From Mycteria americana (taxonomy: Eukaryota; Chordata; Aves; Ciconiiformes; Ciconiidae): a stretch of 64,000 nt of DNA. The stretch lies in assembly GCF_035582795.1 (NCBI RefSeq), contig NC_134396.1, positions 30,237,683-30,301,682 on the forward strand, written 5' to 3'. The notes beneath the pieces were generated by a model, which did no database searches, was not told where the DNA came from, and was given only the letters and a program-made list of their open reading frames with translations. This document shows positions 1-33,352 of this stretch, piece after piece (position 1 is the first letter of the stretch; the number at the start of each line of letters is the position of its first letter). The position numbers and the translations under genes are program-made.

Positions 1-2463
<2,463 letters not shown>

Positions 2464-2469
<6 letters not shown>

Positions 2470-2499
2470 CCTCGCCGAGCCGCGCCGCCGCAAGAAAAG
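2464..2499 (-). CDS. RPS6: RPS6 exon 1: short 5' leader plus ATG-AAG
   Basis: Only the first two codons (ATG AAG, 2469-2464) are in this exon, followed by a GTGGGG donor. This is the usual vertebrate RPS6 arrangement. The leader is about 30 nt. It begins with a pyrimidine tract CCTTTTCTT (minus strand, 2500-2492), typical of 5'-TOP mRNAs, so the start of transcription is placed at 2499-2500. The TSS is inferred from that motif, not observed. Confidence 0.85.
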
Positions 2500-2592
2500 G
2501 CCGCACTTCCGCCCGCAGCGCGCACATAGACCCGCCAACTCTCGCGAGAACGGCACCGCCCGTGCCCCGCGTGACCGGGGCTACCCAATGGC
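2492..2592 (-). promoter_or_regulatory. RPS6 core promoter: TOP start, ETS site, TCTCGCGAGA, inverted CCAAT
   Basis: Reading away from the gene on the plus strand, a TOP pyrimidine start lies at 2500-2492. It is followed by CACTTCCG at about 2504-2511 (an ETS/GABP site when read on the minus strand), a perfect 10-bp palindrome TCTCGCGAGA at 2540-2549, and CCAAT at about 2585-2589. TOP mRNAs are translationally controlled by mTOR and LARP1. The TCTCGCGAGA element is known from housekeeping and bidirectional vertebrate promoters. No TATA box is obvious at the expected distance. Site identities are by eye. Confidence 0.7.
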
Positions 2593-3434
2593 GAGCGAGG
2601 CTTCGCCAGCCGAGGGGCGTGGCGGGGAGGAGCCGGCTCCGTCTGTTGGCGGCGGAGCGCTTCGCCCCGTGGTGCCGGGCGGGCCCCTCACCGGCTGCGC
2701 TGGGGCGGGGCAAGGAAGGAGCTCCTGCCTGAGAGCGGCAGGCAGCCGTGACCAGCGCCGGCACCTTGCGTGCTCGTACCAGCCAGTCCGGCCGGGCGTC
2801 GCGGCAGCCGCCCGCGCTGAGGAGCAGGCCGGGGGGCTGCGTCTGGCAGGAAAACCGTTCCTCCCGATTTCGCTCGCAATAAGGAAGCGCTCTGTGACTT
2901 AAGGACGAACAGCAGAGTCGTAGGGACTGACTGGGCTGATGTTCCCGTCCCAGAACTGTTGAAGCAGGAAACGCCGTCAGTATGTGCACTGCTCGCACGG
3001 GGCTGTGGGGGAGGACGCGGTGTTCCTGCAGCCCAAGCGGCTCCCACCTGGCCGTGCGTGGCGGCGGCGGGACGGGACGGGACGCGCAGCCCGCCGGCCA
3101 CCGCCGGCTGTGGCTGCCAGGCGCTGGGCCGGCCGGTGAAGAGCGGGGGTCGCCGGAAAGCGCCCTTTCCCAGGAGAGAAACCCGCGGTACTTCGCAAAG
3201 TAACAGTACAGCCGGCATCAGCCTCTTGCATGTCACAGAGCGGGCAGCGCGCCCCCGGCCGCCTCCTTCGCGATCCCTGTGTTTACAGCCTGCCTAAAAA
3301 CGCCTTCGGCGCACAGGCGCAGTGGCGGTGATGGCGGCGCTCCCCCTCCCGTGCCGCCTGCCGTACAGGAGAACGCGAGAAGCTGCCGCTTGTTTCCATC
3401 AAACCGTTTGAGCAAATATTTTTAAGGCGTACAA

Positions 3435-3472
3435 GGGAGGGAGGGAGGGAGGGAGGGGGGCGGGCAGGCGGG
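3435..3472 (+). promoter_or_regulatory. G-quadruplex-prone GGGA tract upstream of ACER2
   Basis: Five consecutive GGGA repeats run into a G6 block and then CGGG-CAGG-CGGG, giving at least six G-runs of three or more with one-base loops. This fits the canonical G4 pattern on the plus (ACER2 sense) strand. It lies about 300 nt upstream of the ACER2 start codon, in the promoter or 5' UTR. Confidence 0.65.
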
Positions 3473-3772
3473 CCACTTGTGTGGGGAAGCTGGCTCCTCA
3501 AAGCCGCCGGGGGAACAGGGAAGAAGCGCTTCAGTCCGCCCGGCTTGCAGGGGTCCCTCCGGGCAGACGTCTGGCCCCTGCGAAAACCCGGACACTGCCA
3601 TTCGCCGCCCCGACGGTCGGGCAGCCAGCGGGCCAAGCCCCGCCGAGCCCGGCCAGGCGAGGGGCCGCCCCGGCCGCGCAGCAGGAGCGGCGAGGCCGCC
3701 CCGCCTCTCACGCAGGCCCCAGGCGCGGCGGGAGGCGGGCGGCAGAGTGAGGGGGAGCGGCGGGCGGGCGCC

Positions 3773-22612
<18,840 letters not shown>

Positions 22613-25600
22613 AGTTGGCCATGGAATGGGGATGGAGTTTCAACTTACATTCCAGCACAGACATTATTTAAATAGTGATAAATTAATAGGGTTGTATTTT
22701 ATCTTCTTCCTAAGATATGCAGCACTTCAGGTGTAATAGAAAGAGGAGGCAAATGTGTTCTTTCCTCTCGCTGGAGAGGAGAGAGGAAGCAGGAAGGTGG
22801 AGGCTCTTGAACGCTAAAGTAACCACTAGCTTGTCTGGTTGGCTCTGTTTAGCACTGTGTTTTCAGTGTAGCATTTCTCTTGATAAAAGCTCTTTCCACA
22901 TACCAGGGTCAAGGAATGATGTTTCTGCAGTAGGTCACCTCTTGTGCTTGATTCACTTCTTTTGTAACTTCTGGCTTAAGGCCTTTGCGAAAGAAGCCAG
23001 TCCAAGATGCCTACATGCCATCCTGTGTCCTTCTCAGCTCTGATGTTGATGTGGTTGCACATGGCCACAAGAGTGTGCTCGAAGCACTTGCTCTTCCCAG
23101 CCTGGCATGTAACACGGGGGCTCCGGCTGTGCATCACTCTGGATCACAGAGTATGTGGTTGCTTCCCCGGGTACAACAGGAGACCAGTGCAAAGTGTTTG
23201 CAACTGGGTAACTGGATCAGTGCAGTTAGGCAGTGTAAATTTGGGAATAGCTGACAGAAGATTCAGTCCCTAAAACTAAATAGGAGCTCAGTGGTTTTGA
23301 ATTTTTCTGTATTTCCACTGACCTGTGGGCATGTGTATGCTGTGTATTTCCCTCTTACAGAAATGTCACAGAAATCCCTCTCTACCTCTGCAGACATGTT
23401 TGGTCTTGAATTTGGTGTTGAAGCTCACACAGAAGTGTGAGCATTAACTTCAGTAAGAGCTCAGGTCAGCATGGATTGACAGTGTGATTAAACTATAGAA
23501 CTCGTAGGTGCCTAGCTGTACGTCGAATCTGAGAGTTAACTTCACACCAATGCATTGCAAAGTGACATGAACAATAGTCCAGTGCTCTGCTAGTTATACT
23601 TAGGAGAAAAGTAGATAACTGCTTAAAAACTAAGCTGAAGACTTAGATTTCAGTGAGCCATGAAATGTGACATCGAGTCTTGCATTCTCACAAAAGAACA
23701 GTAGATTCAAATTTTCTGTTTGTTTTCAGCCTTTTTTGTAAAGATAAGGGATGTCTAGATCCATTTATTTTTAAGGTTATACTTTGGGGTTGAGGTTCAG
23801 GAATGGTTCTTGCAAGCAATTTATGCTAGGTCTGTTTAAAAAATGATGCAAAGCACAGGCATGTTTTTCAAATATTTAGCAATTGTAGCTCCTAATAGCT
23901 GCACTCTTGGAGAAAATAGGGTCTGCTTACATTCCACCTAATATCAGAACTGTAAGTGGGTTAAGGCTTTGGATGCACACTTGTATTAAGAAGTGGTATT
24001 TTCTTTTTTAATATTAGACCAGGAAATACCATTTCCTCTGTGCTTTGCTAAGAACTCTCATGTTCTACTTTTTTTTAATCAATGTGAAAACGTACTCTAT
24101 ACAGTGTCATCTTTAGGAAAGTGGCTTTTAACAAGAACTTTGGGGTGAATTAACTTTCAAGTGTTGTAAAACCTTTCAGATAACTGTATTCAAATTTATG
24201 CTTAGAAAACAAGAGCTAAGATGTATGCTGTTACACTTAAAGCAAAGTTGTTAGTGGGAGATATGACTATCTTCTTGAGAACTTCAAAGCGGTAAGTAGC
24301 TTACTGTAAGATTGACTAACAGATCACAAAAGCAGCAAAATCTGACCAATGGAACAATGCAGATTTATACCACTTGCTAGTACATTTGTCTGAGAGAAAC
24401 ATGTTTTTTGAACACACAGCCATACAATTTTTGTACGAAACTTGTTTGTAAAAATTCATACAGTAATGTTTGTTACTCTTTGAAACACAGCTGCTTTTTC
24501 CTTTTCCTTCCTCTCTCCTTAATTATGAAATGCTCAGTTGCAAACACTTCTCAGGTATTAAAAATCATATGATTAGATCCTTATACAGGTAGGCTTGCTG
24601 GCTGGAACCCAGCTAAAGTTGCTGATGTTTGACATGGCCCTGCTTTGAGTAAGATTTTTCGATATTGTTTGCTAAATTATTATGTTATGGTAAATAAGTT
24701 ATTTTCAGTATTGCTTGGGTAATTAGTAACTTCAGACATGATGTACTAATTAAAATGACTGGAGCCTTCCTACTTAATATTTTGTTTGAAAGCAACCTCT
24801 GACTCAAAGGGCTCTAATCAACCTGCTGTCAGCTGCTGTCTTCTGCTCTGCAGAGTCTGACTGCTCACAAAGAAGTAATTTTATACTTTAAAAAATGGCA
24901 GTAGTGCATTCAGATATTGCAGAGGTGAATGAATGCAGGTACAGGCCAAGAATCATCTGCTGTATTTTTATTAACTTACCTCTAGCCTTCGTACTCTTCA
25001 TAGGAGATTCTGTGAACAAAGATCACTATCTGATATTCAAAGGTCCACTGTAGAACTGGTTGGGAGTATTCCACTGTAACAGCAGCCCACCACTTTTAGA
25101 TGTAGCTACTGCACTTTACATTAAATTAATATTAAATTTATATGTTCTGACAAAAGCTCCATTTGTTTCAAAAAAGAAAAAACATGCAGTTTTTACCAGA
25201 TTCACAGCTTTACAGATTGCACTTTGGACTAAGGCTCCAGTTCACGATAACATTAATACCCAAAGAAGTATGTGATTGGCATACAGAGGGGTTTGTGCAC
25301 TGCCCTGATCATACGGAAGAACAGACATGCGCACAAGTAGCTGTATTATGTTGGAGTATAAAGTGATGTATAGCACCCTCAGGTTTTAAAGCCCCAGAAT
25401 GCTTTCTTCCCTTGCTGGCAGGAAGTGAGTGGGTTCCTAGTCCTTAGGTTCAATTAGTATTTTAGTTTAATTAGTGGGATGCAATAGTGTATTGAACATA
25501 ATGTAGATTCTGTATATTGGCCGGTGGTATCCATCATTCCTTGAATGTTAAACTTTAGGTTATTTAGGAAAGGATGTTTAGCTCTCAGTGATGGCAAACA

Positions 25601-25775
25601 CTTGCCCAATTCACAGTCGCTAAAAACTCAATAAATATTATGTAAGGAGCAGTGTTGGTTTTTTTTTTCCCATCTCCGTTGAAGTCTGTATACTGAACGT
25701 TTGTGGAAAGCATGTAATACTTTGCAACATTAAATTGCATTTGGAATAAATATTGTTTGCCTTTTCATACATTGT
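22613..25775 (+). other. Probable ACER2 3' UTR with polyadenylation signals
   Basis: No further coding similarity follows the stop codon. The sequence is AT-rich with scattered ATTTA motifs. AATAAA occurs at 25630-25635 and again at 25745-25750. The second is followed about 25 nt on by a GT-rich stretch (ATTGTGTTTGTGG), the arrangement expected of a real cleavage site. A 3.1-kb UTR is inferred. Earlier ATTAAA variants (about 23.49 and 24.56 kb) could give shorter forms. Confidence 0.55.
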
Positions 25776-25790
25776 GTTTGTGGAGAAGAA
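25745..25790 (+). terminator. Candidate ACER2 polyadenylation site
   Basis: AATAAA at 25745-25750 is followed by a CA-containing cleavage zone and a GT-rich downstream element. It is the best-formed plus-strand signal after the ACER2 stop codon. Not proven without transcript ends. Confidence 0.5.
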
Positions 25791-27190
25791 TGCAGCTGCC
25801 AGTATAAGCCTTGAAGCATAGTAAGGATAACTTCTCCCTCACACAGGTAACAGCAGTTCTGACTCTTTGAGGAGGAGGGAGACTGCATTAGATAGAAGAC
25901 CATTAATTAATGAGGTAGAGATTACTTTGCTGAGCAAACTGATTTTCTGCAAGTAGAGCAAATACTTTGAAAACTGCAAGCCCATGAATCAACAGGGACA
26001 AGTAGCATGAAATGGCTAAAAATGGTGGCCTGTATTTCCACAAATCCAGAAAACTGGGTCAGAGTGAGTACGTCTGGGAGAACAAAGTGTGAATCTTCAG
26101 TATTTGTTACCCAAGACTGTGCTCCCAACTTAGAGAGGGAGATAATGGCTGTATAGTAGCCTTGCACCTGCCCCTCCTCTCCTATTTCCCTTTTACCACA
26201 GTTCCTCTTGCTCCATGTAAAAGACCTTCTTTGAGACATTGGCAGATCCCCATAAGCCAATGTGATTGGGCTTGAAAGAACTGTTGTGTGAAAGCATAGC
26301 TATAATTTAAGAATGTTACTCACTTGGAGTTAATGTCTGTAGTTGGCAAGATGTCAAAAACAGCTGGTGGATTGGCTCATATATTGTCCTGTCACTCAGC
26401 CTGCTCTACCTGGAGATTATTGACATGGTTTCCCATGGAAACAAGGGGAACATCATTGTACCACTGCATTTCTCTGATAGCTTCAGGGCTCCTGGCTTAT
26501 TTTGACCAAATCTGACAGAGGCAAGAGCCTTAGAGATCATTTTCCACAAGCTGTGCAAGACAGATGGTCAGGTAGAAAAGCCAGGCCTCTGAGACAAGCT
26601 GTCTCAAGAACCATGTTGTTAAAATAACAGAGAACTTAACCAGAAAGGAAACCAAAGCAATGCTCAAGTTCTGGATGGGCTTTGATTGCGGCTCATACCA
26701 GCTACAGCATCCGGAGCCAGTTACACATGGAAGGAGTTTCACAGGCTCAGGTTTCTGTTCCAGAGATGGAGGAATTACTTCGCTATAACACACACAAACC
26801 TGACTTTTTCTCCAAACGAATGAGGCAGAAACTTCCCCAAGAGGGGCAGCTGGAAATCTCGTATCACTATACACCTTGCTGTCAGTTAAACACAGTGCAA
26901 GCTGAGAAAGACTGAAGTTTGAAGGAGGTGACTTCTGTGCCCACAAACTCGGGAACCATAAAAAACTGTTTCTAAACTCCCAGTATATAATGAGGAGGTG
27001 AGTAAGAGTTTGTCAAGAGCAACTTGTGTCTACCTAAAATTTAGTTTTCTTCTACAATAGGTATTTGCGGTCCCTGTGGCTATGGAGGAAGCACTATACT
27101 GTTAGATTTTGACACTAGTAAGATTTCTGGCACTGTCTGACAGGACTTTATTATAAAAGTGCTAGAAAACCTGGGCTTGATAAAAATTCT
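25790..27190. other. Intergenic DNA downstream of ACER2
   Basis: No gene or named repeat is supported. Small open frames on both strands lack domains, and composition is ordinary. Confidence 0.6.
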
Positions 27191-27199
27191 GTGGATTAG

Positions 27200-27400
27200 T
27201 GTGAAATTGTTTGGATAGCTGCTTCTGAGCTGTTCTGGGTGGTCCATTATAAAACCAGAAGGTGGTGTCAAGCGGTGTTCAGCAGGGAGTCTCCTGGGTC
27301 ACCTTCTGTTTAATTGCTCAGCAGTGCTCACATGGAAGGTATTGATAAACTAAGGTCTGGGAAGGTTCACGAATACCTTGAAAAACAGGTCTAAAATCCA
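27200..27400 (+). mobile_element. Degraded CR1 LINE fragment (reverse-transcriptase region)
   Basis: The stretch GGTGTTCAGCAGGGAGTCTC (27274-27293), followed by TGGGTC and TTCTGTTTAATTG, aligns by eye to the CR1 segment that encodes the conserved reverse-transcriptase GVPQG/LGP/LFN box, with small indels. The preceding GGATAGCT...GTTCTGGGT also fits. It is heavily mutated and non-functional; boundaries are approximate. Confidence 0.5.
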
Positions 27401-30400
27401 AAGGTAGCTTGCTGAATTGTAGAAAATAGAATAAAATTAAGTAACAGCAAGGTATTACACATATATAGGCATCACTGACAACACTGAATGCAGAATAACT
27501 AGGCAAGGAGCAGTTCTTCGTACAAGAAACTGAAGGGTTAGTGTGGCTCAGGAGCCAAATATAATACAATAAGGCATCACCACATTAAAAAGAAAAAAGA
27601 CAACATCATACTGAAAACAAAAAGATCTGTAAGACGGGAAGAAATCCTTTCCCTCAGAGAAGGATAGCAATGAGGATTACCAGCTGTTGGAAAAAAAATG
27701 GCCTGTGTGGAGAAATAGGCTTAGTCAGCCTTAAAAAGCAGTGTGAGATGGGCATTAACTGGATGTAAGCATGTAGAAGGAAGTGTGCAAAGATTCAGAC
27801 AGGGCATTAGGAGAAGTGAGGTGCAGGAGGCACAGGAGTAGACTCACTGTGGAGGCTCAGAACCTCTTTCTCTTCATGGAGATAGATATTTACGGAGCAG
27901 TTGGAGAAGCTGTAGGCAGTTATATAGGCCATGGGCATAGCTGATCCTGCCTTGGGACAGGGACGTGGGGTAGTTGGTGGCAGTCTGGTGACTCAGACAC
28001 TGAATTTTTTTCTTCTCATTTCTATGCTTATGCACATGGGCTGGACACAGAATGGATTGTGGACAGAGCTGGAGATGAGGACTTGGCCTGATTGCCCTGG
28101 CAGGGAAATACGAACTGTAAATAAGAGCATCTGTGCTCTCCAAAGAGATTGGGCTTTGTAAATTGTCAAGTGTCCCAGCTTATTTCCCATAAGGAGGCTA
28201 GACCTTCATGTTCCTGGACTCTCCTAACTTAAGAGTCCACGCAAATCACAATGGAAATTAGTTTCCAGTAATGCCCACAATGCTGACCTTTGGGAGGGCA
28301 GAAAGGTGGATCCCAGAGAAAATTCAGTGGTGTGTATACTGTGGAGCACACATATTTAATCACCTTCCTAACCCATATTCTGTCTGGCTCACTCTCTCCT
28401 TGCTGCTTTTATTACTCTCAGCATGCAGAAATTTGCCTCGAGACACACTGCCTGCTTTGTGTCCAGCTTTCTCCAACATAAGTACCTTTCTTTTAAAATG
28501 TATGTCTTCCTTGTCTTCTGGAAAGTTTACCGTTTCGTTCCTGATGCAATAATTAGTTCAAACAAAGCAAAGGCCTACATAGAGGCAGCCCAAAGCTTGG
28601 CTTTCTCAAAGCACAGGCAGAAAAACCCCTGCATCTTCTTGCTTATGCTCACCCTCAAGCACACCGTGTCTTTTAAGCTTTCAGTAGCTGATTTGTACAT
28701 GGGATCCTGACATAGGGTGTATTTCTCTTGAGAAGCCCAAGAGGGATATGACTGGCAGAGTATCAGACCCTGTAGTATCTGAGTGCTGTCTGAACCTTAG
28801 CTTTGGTAAGAAGTTAGTCCCTGGTCGTCATTTTTATTAGCTGCCAGTACTTGCTCATACTGAGGGGCTTTCCCCTGCTGAGGAGACCTGACAGTCCTTC
28901 GCTCAATATTCTAATAATTTCTGGGGTCTCAAAGGTTCCCAGGCCCCTGGATCACGATTTAATTTGTGAGAATTTGCCCCAAGAGACTCAGCAGTAAGAG
29001 AAAGCAGTAAGAGAAAGCAATGACATAGCTTGTCTTTGACCACAATGTACTTGACTGCCAATTTAGAAACCAGATTGCATGCATCATGTTATCACATACA
29101 TTAATTGGTTCAATCTGTGACTTACCAGAGTTACAGGATTTAACTTGCTGAAGCACTCGCTGTCAGCTTTTAAAGCGTCAAAATGCAGACTTCTTTTTAA
29201 AGCATCTAGCTTACTTCCCTGCATTGTTTTTAGAATTCGAAAAGAAGCTCTCAAATTTGCAATTTCTCTACATCACTATTAACTATTCGCATTTCTCCTT
29301 CATATGCTTGACCAGAAAAAAAAGAGATAACCAGTGAGCAGAGAGTCCACACAGCATTCTTTGGGTTCATTGGTTTTTACACCTACTTCTGCCAGGGCCT
29401 GGAACGGTCTGCTGAGTCCCAATTATCTTTGAAAAGTTACCGAAGGAGTTACTCTACTTTTCCTCCATAGCTTCTTATAAAATATTGAGAAGTGCTGTCA
29501 TTCTGTCTCTAGTCCCATTATCCCAAATATCTGTTTATGTCAGGGTTCCTACCTCAATGCCAAAGTAAGTATAGCACCTTTATTTTGTTGCATGGATTCT
29601 GTTAAGTCAGATAATCCTGTAAAATTTATTTTTAATTTATCTTGTAGACTATATGAAACATTCTTACAATTACAAAGTGATCAGCTTAATAAATACTAAA
29701 GAAGAAGGAAAATATCTGCAACTCAAGAAAGCAAGAACAAAATTCTAAGCAAGTTGTTTTGATGCTCATGTTCTGTATAACCTTGGTATCAGCGCGAATA
29801 TGGAGAGTTCAAGGAATCTAGAGTTTGGAAGTTCTTTTTGAATGACTGTCATGGGACTGGATAAAATGTAAAACATATTTCGGTCAGGAAAGAACAGTGC
29901 AATACAGTCAGGACATGGAAAATTCAAGTGTTAAAAGACACATAATCAGTAATTATAAAAGTACAAAAAGAAAGCAAAAACAAATGGATAAAAAAGTAGA
30001 CATTTAATGTAAAAAGATAAAGGTTATTCTAAAACACTAAATACACTCAATATTTACATTATTGGCTGTAGGACCTCACTATGTTTGAAATGTATCATTT
30101 GTATCCACGTTGTGTCAGGTGCTCTTTCTCCACAAAAAGGAAGCTACAAGCCCTTGCAGATGCTAGTTTACAGTGACAAGTGAGTGACATAGCCTGGAAG
30201 AAACTGTTTTCTGAGAGGAAAAAAAAAAGAGTACATATTTAAACTATGAACAAGAGGGCAAAATCTGCGCAAGGCTCGATATTGTGTTTGCACAGAAGTG
30301 AGACCCATTATTGACATTAATGACTACTTGGAGAAATGCCTTAAAAGCTGGGATGCAAAACAAGTGTCTTGCTAGACATCTGTGGGGGACAAAAAGGGCT

Positions 30401-30960
30401 GTGAAGGAGGTGACTGTCACTTCAGGGAAGATGTTCCACTGACAAGAGGAAACTGCTACGTTGCCCATAGGAGAAGTGGGAAGCAGGCTGTGAATGCTAG
30501 CCTTACTGGCAGGTAAGAGGGAAAAATAAGGAGACAGCTGTTAAGGGAAAGACTGTGAAGGGAAAAACCTTAAAGGAAAAGTGGGAATTGTAAAAGGACT
30601 GCAGAGGAGGGAAGATGACCTACTTTGTTGTAGAAACCCATCCAGCACTGCAATGTGATTCTCCACAGGAACGTTTTGGAGTGATACAGTCCTTATACTT
30701 CTGTCTACAGGGACGTGGTCTGCTTCTCAGCTGACAGTGCACAGAGCAATGATCGCAGTGTCCTAGGCAAACAGATAACTCTGTGTTTCAATATTACACC
30801 ATCACAGCTGCACACAGTGTCTCCACAGAAGTGCGATGTGGTCTATCTTGCTGATCACAGTGCCTGGACTACCTTTGTTAATTGCTAATCTCCTTTGCTA
30901 AAAGGAGAGAAGTTGATCAAGACAGCAAAAGCAATGTATGAAGTCTGCTCTCAAGAAGTC
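27401..30960. other. Intergenic DNA, no gene supported
   Basis: Contains short open frames without domains, a 14-bp AGCAGTAAGAGAA-type duplication near 28991-29018, and AT-rich stretches at about 29.6-30.1 kb. Part of 27.4-27.9 kb may be further decayed CR1, but I cannot align it confidently. Confidence 0.5.
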
Positions 30961-30967
30961 ATAGCAA

Positions 30968-31130
30968 AATAGGGCTAGAAACCTTCTCAGGAAGTCATCT
31001 AAACCATCAGCAGCTCAAAAGCAGGCTCAGCCCTTCAAAAATATTCCAGGAAGATTTTTGTCTAGCCTGTTCTTCAAAACTTCCAGTGCTCCAATACCCA
31101 CATTTTCCCTTGGCTCCAGTCACAGAAGTA
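30968..31130 (-). mobile_element. Truncated CR1 LINE 3' fragment, minus orientation
   Basis: The plus strand reads AGAAACCTTCTCAGGAAGTC, ATCTAAAC, GCTCAAAAGCAGGCTCAG, GTCTAGCCTGTTCTTCAAAA and CTTCCAGTGCTCCAATACCC. These match in order the reverse complement of an archosaur CR1 3' end, where the consensus has GGACCTCAGGAGGTCATCTAG and CTGCTCAAAGCAGG. It is 5'-truncated and old. The element points away from ACER2. Confidence 0.7.
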
Positions 31131-33300
31131 GAAGGGACTGGTGGACAACCAGGCTGCAAGCCTTTTACTGTCAGCACACTTGTGCGGAATGAGGAAAGAT
31201 GCCGCAGGGGAAGGCCTCTCTGCTGGCCCTGCACTCACGCGTCTGGCTGGGCCAGAGCTTTAGCAGCACCGAAGCACCCTGAGTAATGCGCCAGATAATT
31301 TGCCACCTCTGCGAGCTGCACTGAAAGGGATGGGTCAGGCAAAGGGTGTGAAGATTCTAACTTCGCCTTACCTTCTGAATTAACCCATCAAAAAAAACCC
31401 CAAACCCCAAACAAAACAAAACAAAACATGGCAGAAGGGACTCACTAAATTAGCGATGCCTATTGCATCTTCCTGTAAAAACAGATAGGTGCAATCACAA
31501 CGTGAGTTTTACTAATCTACTTTTGTAATCTGAATATGCCCTGATCCAGTAAAAGGGAGGGCATAATGGCAGCTATCTTTGAAGTCCCGTTATGGTATTT
31601 GGAACAAATCAAGAGGTAGTGAGGTAAAGAGTAGATTAATTCAAAACTTAGACTGAAGTGATCTGTTTCCAGAACCTGCCCTTGACAGTTTTATAAAATG
31701 GGATGGTTTATCTTGGTTTCTGTAAGCTCTTGGCAGTTATTAGGGCCACTGGAAGAATGAAATGTTAAACCCATGATCAGGATCATAACCCGCCCTGACC
31801 TGCTCTTTGCCCCTCAGTATATGCTCTGGATGTAACACTGCTGAATTTTTTCAGAAATCTTTAGCATTGTAACTTGTGATGCTAGTACACTGTGTCCCAA
31901 GCTCTCTATCTCCAAATGACCTAACTTGTGGTTTTCCTGGTATTCATGAAGCTGCAGTCTTACGAATCACTGCTGAATTGATTTTTGTGGCTGTGTTAAA
32001 ATACTCCCTCACCTTTGAAAGTCGATGTAAATCCTGCTTCTGGTGGCATGTAATCAGGCAGAGGGCTCCAATGCCTTTAAAAACATACCACCAATGGGAC
32101 TGCTCTGGCATATTCATGTATGTGTTTGTGTGAATCCCCTGAAATGCCACTGTAACCATACCCCGTACCTGCAGGGTCTTGCTGATATGCTACCCTCAAA
32201 TAAGGCTCTGGCTCACTGCTCAGGTGATTAGGGAAATCCCCATCAAATTCAGTGATACTGTCCTGTGCATTAGAAATCTGAGGACCAGGTATGAAGGCAA
32301 GACAGGCAGGCTCTAGATATGTTATTGTGAGTCTTTCCACAAGATCGTGAAAAAGTTTGTGTCAAAATGCTACACTGTTTTAAACTGTACAAAAGCGAGG
32401 CTTCATTCTGGTGTTGAATGCTCACACACACATGCAATGTCCCCATTCCTTGCTTTGAAATAAGAGCTACGCCTTTGAGCCAGAAGTCTCCAGTCCATGT
32501 TATTTCTATGGAACCAGATATCACAATCCATACACAGAACTGAGGCAGATCATCAAGAAGTTTGAGGGACCTGTCCTCCATCCAGTGACCTGCAGCACGA
32601 TGTCAGTTCCCAGAGAGTGCATGTTTCTTTTCACACTGCAGGGTTGCGCCTTTGTCAAAATAAGGTCCATTCATAAAAGGTTTAAAGATAAATAAATATC
32701 CTTGCACCAGGTTTCCACCACAGGAAGCCTTTGCTCAGCTGAGCTCATGAGGAACAGACTGGGTAAGTGGCACATGTCTTCTCCATAGGAACAAGGGAGA
32801 GAAAGAGGGTTAATGACACAGAGCAATGCCTCATAGAAGCACAGCATGAGGCACCCAGCAAAGGGGAGGCTACGTCTGCTGTCTGTCTAACAAATGCTTA
32901 CTTCTTACTTCATGCTCTGTGTTCATTTTGTGTCACTTCCCAAACTGTGATGGACAGCACTATGTATTTCCACTGAGGGAAAGGGATAATTAGCCTGGGG
33001 AGGGAAGAAGCCCAATGCATCAGAAAAGAGCTGTGATATGTGTTGCCAATACGAGTTTTAGCTTGTCTGCAGAAAGGGAGAAGTGCTGCAAGGAGAAAAA
33101 CGCATGGGAAAGGAAAAAACCCCACAGTATCATAACTGATATTGGTGAGAGCGCTCGTGGTGTTTGGCAATCAGAGACCATGTGGCCCAACAGCCTTGTC
33201 CTTCGGCCTTGCTGCTTGGTGCTTTTTCCTCAAATCTTCCCATGCTGGTCATCTGTTTTGCTTGTTACCCTGATGTGTGGTTGTCCAATTTGACATTTCT
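31131..33300. other. Intergenic DNA, no gene supported
   Basis: Includes a CAAAA-rich simple stretch at about 31390-31428. Nothing else is identifiable. Confidence 0.55.
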
Positions 33301-33352
33301 TTGAATTTCTCCTCTTTTCCTCTCTCTCTTGCTCTTTGCAGCAAATAAAACT
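33301..33352 (+). other. Acceptor-like polypyrimidine tract followed by AATAAA
   Basis: A long C/T tract (33307-33338) runs into TTTGCAG, a strong-looking 3' splice site. AATAAA lies at 33344-33349 immediately afterwards. No conserved coding exon follows. It may be chance, a decayed retroelement end, or the terminal exon of a non-coding transcript. Confidence 0.25.

Noticed and set aside
3479-3772. Possible N-terminal extension of ACER2: its frame is open for 98 codons upstream of the ATG
   Set aside because: I find no in-frame upstream ATG. The ATG at 3773 has a strong context and gives the family's standard N-terminus.
23388-23410. p53-type half-site AGACATGTTT in the ACER2 3' UTR (ACER2 is a known p53 target in mammals)
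   Set aside because: Only a single half-site matches and no second half-site lies within the usual spacing, so no response element is claimed.
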